Part shown: piece after piece, positions 6,838 through 9,630 of the stretch
Layout of the letters: every line of letters begins with the position of its first letter
How positions within the stretch are numbered: the stretch's first letter is position 1
Assembly (NCBI GenBank): GCA_037969195.1
Contig: JBBKWZ010000310.1
Coordinates: 1-9,630, forward strand
Origin: JAHEJB01 sp037969195
GTDB lineage: Bacteria; Bacteroidota; Rhodothermia; Rhodothermales; Rubricoccaceae
Direction: 5' to 3'
Length of the DNA stretch: 9,630 bases
Program-made: the position numbers and the translations under genes
The notes under the pieces: model-generated
The model's database searches: none
What the model was told of the DNA's origin: nothing
What the model saw: the letters and a program-made list of their open reading frames with translations, nothing else

Positions 6838-7183
6838 GGTCCGAACATACAATGGAGCTGTGACTGCCGGCCTGGGAATCGCAGTCCTCCGCTACATTCG
6901 TCTAGCAGGAACCTTCCTCGAACGCGAGGTATTAAGCCCTGTAATGAACACCATGTTGAAAACACCAGGGATCGACACCCAACGCTACGAGCTCCATCGG
7001 CGTCTAGAGAATCTCAAGGCCCGCCACGAGGCTGATCCGCTCGCTAGTCGCAACGCTGACCTCGTCGAGGAAACCCGATTGATCCTTCGCGAGCTTCAAG
7101 AGTTGGACCTGGATGATCTGCTTCGGAGCAGCATGGAGGGTGGAAGTGAAGCAGTCAAATTGTCCGCCGATCGGCGCAGGTAG
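6836..7183 (+). CDS. Hypothetical protein, helical and charged
   Basis: An open frame of 115 codons from ATG 6836, with no family I recognise. Residues about 8-27 (GAVTAGLGIAVLRYIRLAG) form a short hydrophobic segment with internal arginines, too short and charged to be a sure membrane helix. The rest is rich in charged residues and leucine (YELHRRLENLKARHEADP, LVEETRLILRELQELDLDDL) and is likely a long amphipathic helix or helical hairpin. The start is uncertain: GTG 6860 and ATG 6944 are alternatives, and TTG 6785 would run deep into the opposite-strand zinc-ribbon gene. The segment at 6866-6890 recurs at 7225-7249 just past the end of this gene, where a TGA replaces its Gly codon. It could be a real small gene or the survivor of a duplicated pair. 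Confidence 0.42.
   Translation: MVRTYNGAVTAGLGIAVLRYIRLAGTFLEREVLSPVMNTMLKTPGIDTQRYELHRRLENLKARHEADPLASRNADLVEETRLILRELQELDLDDLLRSSMEGGSEAVKLSADRRR
6866..6890 (+). repeat. 25-bp repeat R2, copy in the hypothetical gene
   Basis: Matches 7225-7249 at 23 of 25 bases. Here it encodes AGLGIAVL in frame. Confidence 0.7.
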
Positions 7184-7218
7184 AGATAACCGATCCCGTG
7201 ATTCAGGCCATCTGAGAT

Positions 7219-7345
7219 GCGATAGCCGGCCTGTGAATCGCAATCCTCCCAACCACTTTCCTGCCCCTTTGCGCGCTCGGAGCCGATGGCCTCGTGCTTG
7301 GCGCCCCTCTCGAAATCGAATGCGGGGTTACCGCGCCAGTATCAT
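7219..7345 (+). pseudogene. Decayed reading-frame fragment carrying repeats R2 and R3
   Basis: In one plus-strand frame this stretch reads DAIAGL, a stop (TGA), IAILPTTFLPLCALGADG, then LVLGAPLEIECG. Its left part (7225-7249) matches the hypothetical gene at 6866-6890 at 23 of 25 bases, with GGA turned into TGA. Its right part (7271-7323) matches 9277-9329 at 44 of 53 bases. The frame is otherwise open across both matches, so it looks like a remnant of a duplicated coding segment joined to the end of the subtilase gene. The parent family is unknown. Confidence 0.45.
7271..7323 (+). repeat. 53-bp direct repeat R3, copy A, beside the subtilase stop
   Basis: Aligns without gaps to 9277-9329, 44 of 53 bases identical, ending in the shared TCTCGAAATCGAATGC. 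It ends four bases before the subtilase stop codon. Five of the nine differences fall on third positions of the frame reading ADGLVLGAPLEIEC, so a coding origin is possible. Confidence 0.75.
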
Positions 7346-9142
7346 CTTGATTACCGTGGAACCCGCGCCCGTCCGCAGGCGCGCAAAGTAAATGCCTGAG
7401 GCGACGGGTTCATTTCGACCATTTCTCCCATCCCAGTCGAGTTGATAGTTGTTTGCCAGCTGCCGCTCGCCGTCTACCAACGTCCGAATACGACGTCCCA
7501 TCACATCATAAATATTCAGGTACACATCACTGAAATCTCCTAACTGATAGGTAATAACAGTAGATAGCATAAATGGATTGGGAATATTCTGTAGCAGGCG
7601 GTTTTGGGCCTGAGGAATGTCATCAGCTTCTGCATCCGTGGGGGTTGCAGCCTGCAGATAGGCAGCATAGGCATCTATGCGGCCGTAGCCGTACGTGTTA
7701 TTTGGTATTTCGGTACCGGGAATTCCACCGCAGGATTCAGCCGTATCCAATTGCACTGCTGTCTCTGTAATAATCTGCTCGATCAGATCCACTTGGCCGG
7801 CCAGATCAGGATTAGCAGAGATCAACAGAGCAACCAATCCGGCCACGTGTGGTCCGGCCGCGCTGGTGCCACTATCGGTATAGTAAACACCTCCCGGCGC
7901 GGCAGATCGGATGTCTTGGCCGGGCGCACTGATGTCCGGTTTCCGACGGCCGCTTCCGTCCACGTCAATTGGGCCGCGGCTGCTGAACCAGGCAATCGTA
8001 TCGTCGATCGTTGTGGCGGCCACGCTGAAGTAGTTCTCATAAATCGAGGGCGGGAACTGGGATGAACCGCATGCGGGTCCGTTGTTTCCGGCACCACCAA
8101 GAATCACGATACCGGACGCGCGAACGCTCTCAATTATGGTCTGTAGAGCATTGGGGTCTTCACACCCTTCCTCCGGTTCGCAGACCCAGGAATTATTCAG
8201 TACATGGGGGGCCTTCGACGGGTCCGGGTTTTCGTCATTCAAATCAGTCGGCGCGATCATCCACTGCAGGCATTCACTCAGGTAGGCGATATCGGTGCGT
8301 CGAACCGGTTCCCAGGCGCGACAGCCGATCCATTGCGCACCCGGCGCCACGCCAATCTGGTTATCCCCGCCGTCGTCACCAATGCCGATTCCCATGACCC
8401 AGGTGCCGTGCATCGCTTCATCGCACGGAGCGGGCGAATCAGGCGGACAGTTCAGATCTACTCCCTCGTGAATAGCATCATGCCAGCTGTAGTTATGATC
8501 GGCAGAGGTACCATCCCAACCCCGGTATTGGTCTACGAGCGTCGGATGAACCCAATCGAATCCCGTATCGATGGCCCCTACAACCGTGCCTTGCCCACGG
8601 AATCCCTCGGCCCATACCAGCGGAGCGTTTACCAGATCGATATTCCACTCAACGCCACGGGACAACCGGTCCGTTTGCGCATCCCGGTGGTTCATCGCTA
8701 CTGGATCCATTGGGGGCACAGGCAGACGACCTCTCGAATTGGCGTGGACGTAGGCGACGCCCGGCCTGCTTGCCAGTGTGCGTAGAACGTCCTCCCTGCT
8801 TCGTACATGGATCATATTGGCCACCCAGAAGGATCGGTACACCACGTGATTGGCTTCAAGAAAAGAGATCAACGACGTTTGCGTTCGATTGGCAGTCGCA
8901 GTTAGCGCATCGAACACAAAGCGAGCCCTCTCCAGTTTCGAGCCCAGGCTGGCAACCGGAGAGAGATCCGCCTGCTCAGCCAGGAAAACCAGATAGTCGA
9001 TCTCTCCGGAATCGAGTTGTTCGATAACGGCCGGGGCCACCTTGTCTTTCCATTCGCTTGCCTGCGAAGAAGCAGGAGCAACCGAGATAACGAGATAAAG
9101 AAATGCAGCAGGCAGCGTTCGGCTAATTCCCCACGGACTCAT
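7328..9142 (-). CDS. Secreted subtilase (S8, bacillopeptidase F-like) with FlgD-Ig/sorting-type tail
   Basis: A serine protease of 604 residues from ATG 9142. Residues 1-29 form a signal peptide (LPAAFLYLVISVAP, then ASSQA), followed by an inhibitor-like propeptide to about residue 145. The catalytic domain carries Asp192 (AIDTGFD), His245 (HGTWVMG), oxyanion Asn353 (AGNNGP) and Ser427 (SGTSAAGPHVAG). The blocks IGCRAWEPV, SECLQWMIAPTDLN, NPDPSKAPHVLNNSW and FSSRGPIDVDGSGRRKPDISAPG place it with bacillopeptidase F-like subtilases. Eight cysteines in the catalytic part suggest disulfides in an exported protein. Residues about 515-604 form a beta-sandwich tail (NIPNPF, LNIYDVMGRRIRTL, YQLDWDGRN, ASGIYFARL) of the FlgD-Ig or type-A C-terminal sorting kind, common in the FCB group. 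The frame extends upstream to ATG 9193 and TTG 9205, but 9142 gives the cleanest signal peptide. The Ser motif is unusual, as most subtilases have SMAAPH. The gene is flanked by direct repeats R3. Confidence 0.95.
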   Translation of the reverse strand: MSPWGISRTLPAAFLYLVISVAPASSQASEWKDKVAPAVIEQLDSGEIDYLVFLAEQADLSPVASLGSKLERARFVFDALTATANRTQTSLISFLEANHVVYRSFWVANMIHVRSREDVLRTLASRPGVAYVHANSRGRLPVPPMDPVAMNHRDAQTDRLSRGVEWNIDLVNAPLVWAEGFRGQGTVVGAIDTGFDWVHPTLVDQYRGWDGTSADHNYSWHDAIHEGVDLNCPPDSPAPCDEAMHGTWVMGIGIGDDGGDNQIGVAPGAQWIGCRAWEPVRRTDIAYLSECLQWMIAPTDLNDENPDPSKAPHVLNNSWVCEPEEGCEDPNALQTIIESVRASGIVILGGAGNNGPACGSSQFPPSIYENYFSVAATTIDDTIAWFSSRGPIDVDGSGRRKPDISAPGQDIRSAAPGGVYYTDSGTSAAGPHVAGLVALLISANPDLAGQVDLIEQIITETAVQLDTAESCGGIPGTEIPNNTYGYGRIDAYAAYLQAATPTDAEADDIPQAQNRLLQNIPNPFMLSTVITYQLGDFSDVYLNIYDVMGRRIRTLVDGERQLANNYQLDWDGRNGRNEPVASGIYFARLRTGAGSTVIKMILAR

Positions 9143-9244
9143 ATCAATCCCAAGTAGTACGGCGAGCATCCAGTTCAAGCTATTCAAAATCATGTGTCTG
9201 TTCAATATTCCCGTCTTAAGGGGTCTGGTTTGGGATGCGATCGC

Positions 9245-9260
9245 TGAGCCCCGAGGCTCA
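9245..9260. repeat. Perfect inverted repeat upstream of the subtilase gene
   Basis: TGAGCC pairs with GGCTCA around the four-base loop CCGA. It lies in the space between the divergent subtilase and DUF2200 genes, about 100 bases upstream of the subtilase start. It could be an operator or a hairpin in the 5' leader of the subtilase transcript, but nothing else in the sequence decides between these. Confidence 0.4.
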
Positions 9261-9276
9261 ATTACATCCGCCCGTA

Positions 9277-9329
9277 GCGCACTCGAAGCCGATGGTCTCG
9301 CACTGGGCGCTTTTCTCGAAATCGAATGC
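9277..9329 (+). repeat. 53-bp direct repeat R3, copy B, upstream of the subtilase gene
   Basis: Partner of 7271-7323 in the same orientation, so the two copies bracket the subtilase gene. Here the matching frame reads SALEADGLALGAFLEIEC and then stops (TAG 9330-9332). Weaker likeness to the left copy extends back to GATGCGAT at 9234, equivalent to 7216. Confidence 0.75.
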
Positions 9330-9365
9330 TAGGCGACGGTGCAATGAAAGACGACCTCGCCGACG

Positions 9366-9371
9366 TATAAT
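9366..9371 (+). promoter_or_regulatory. Candidate -10 box for the DUF2200 gene
   Basis: An exact TATAAT lies 70 bases upstream of ATG 9441. The region 17 bases further upstream (AATGAA at 9343) is a poor -35 match, so the call rests on the -10 box and its position alone. Confidence 0.3.
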
Positions 9372-9440
9372 CCGTAGTTATCCGCACAAAACTCCCATGC
9401 CTCCAACATTGATCGCCGCACAAGTGATCACGAAGCCACA

Positions 9441-9630
9441 ATGACGACCACCAAAGCTCATGACGAACGCATCGCGAACATGAAGTTCGGCTCTGTTTAT
9501 CCGCATTATGTCACAAAGGTCGAGAAAAAGGGCCGAACCGAGGAAGAACTGCACCAGGTCATTTCATGGCTGACGGGTTTTAAAGCGAAAGACCTGCAGC
9601 GCCTGATTAAAAGTGAGGCTACGTTTGAAC
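9441..9630 (+). CDS. DUF2200 family protein, 3' end cut by the window
   Basis: The first 63 codons of a gene that runs off the right edge. The translation opens MTTTKAHDERIANMKFGSVY and continues PHYVTKVEKKGRTEEELHQV and ISWLTGF, the conserved N-terminal half of the DUF2200 family, small soluble bacterial proteins of about 110-120 residues with no proven function. The usual follow-on block of the family (ATFE...) is just beginning at the edge, as expected for an intact gene. ATG 9441 agrees with the family's usual start; the ribosome site is weak. It is divergent from the subtilase. Confidence 0.88.
   Translation, partial: MTTTKAHDERIANMKFGSVYPHYVTKVEKKGRTEEELHQVISWLTGFKAKDLQRLIKSEATFE

Noticed and set aside
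8204..8785. Plus-strand open frame of 193 codons opposite the subtilase
   Set aside because: It is antisense to the catalytic Asp/His region of a firmly identified protease.

Overview
This 9.6 kb window comes from a bacterial chromosome of moderately high GC. It is gene-dense on both strands and includes small hypothetical genes and several decayed gene fragments. Several proteins look secreted or cell-envelope bound: a twin-arginine-exported PLP enzyme, a TPR lipoprotein, a DUF5694 protein with a signal peptide, and a subtilase ending in a FlgD-Ig/type-A sorting-like tail. This mix fits a didermic environmental bacterium of the FCB or Gemmatimonadota-Rhodothermota type better than an enteric or Firmicute genome. 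That placement is inference from protein style and no marker gene fixes it.

Layout. Positions 1-736 (+) hold the 3' part of a cysteine synthase-like gene, broken by a one-base frameshift near 88. Positions 825-1685 (+) encode a secreted DUF5694 protein and 1775-2128 (+) a small four-helix membrane protein. Positions 2129-2484 hold no intact gene, but contain a decayed 3' end of a class V aminotransferase gene on the minus strand (2221-2335). Positions 2485-3969 (+) encode a TPR lipoprotein. Positions 3971-4122 hold a decayed copy of the 3' end of the membrane-protein gene. On the minus strand an intact Tat-exported class V aminotransferase (4666-5979) is followed by a DUF1772 membrane protein (4141-4620), probably as one transcription unit. 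Then come a small RRM RNA-binding protein (6209-6457, +), a zinc-ribbon hypothetical (6547-6837, -), a hypothetical (6836-7183, +), a bacillopeptidase F-like subtilase (7328-9142, -) and the start of a DUF2200 gene (9441 to the edge, +).

The main non-obvious structure is duplication followed by decay. The pair 'membrane-protein gene, then convergent aminotransferase gene' is present twice. In the left copy the membrane gene is intact and the aminotransferase is a fossil; in the right copy the reverse holds. Both pairs show about 75% nucleotide identity by eye, as expected if one event made both. A separate set of imperfect repeats lies around 6866-6890, 7219-7323 and 9234-9329; one 53-bp direct repeat pair brackets the subtilase gene. 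I see no CRISPR array, transposase, integrase, tRNA or rRNA, and no convincing new multi-gene system. The genes look like a loose neighbourhood of housekeeping and envelope functions, with only aminotransferase-DUF1772 arguing for a functional pair.
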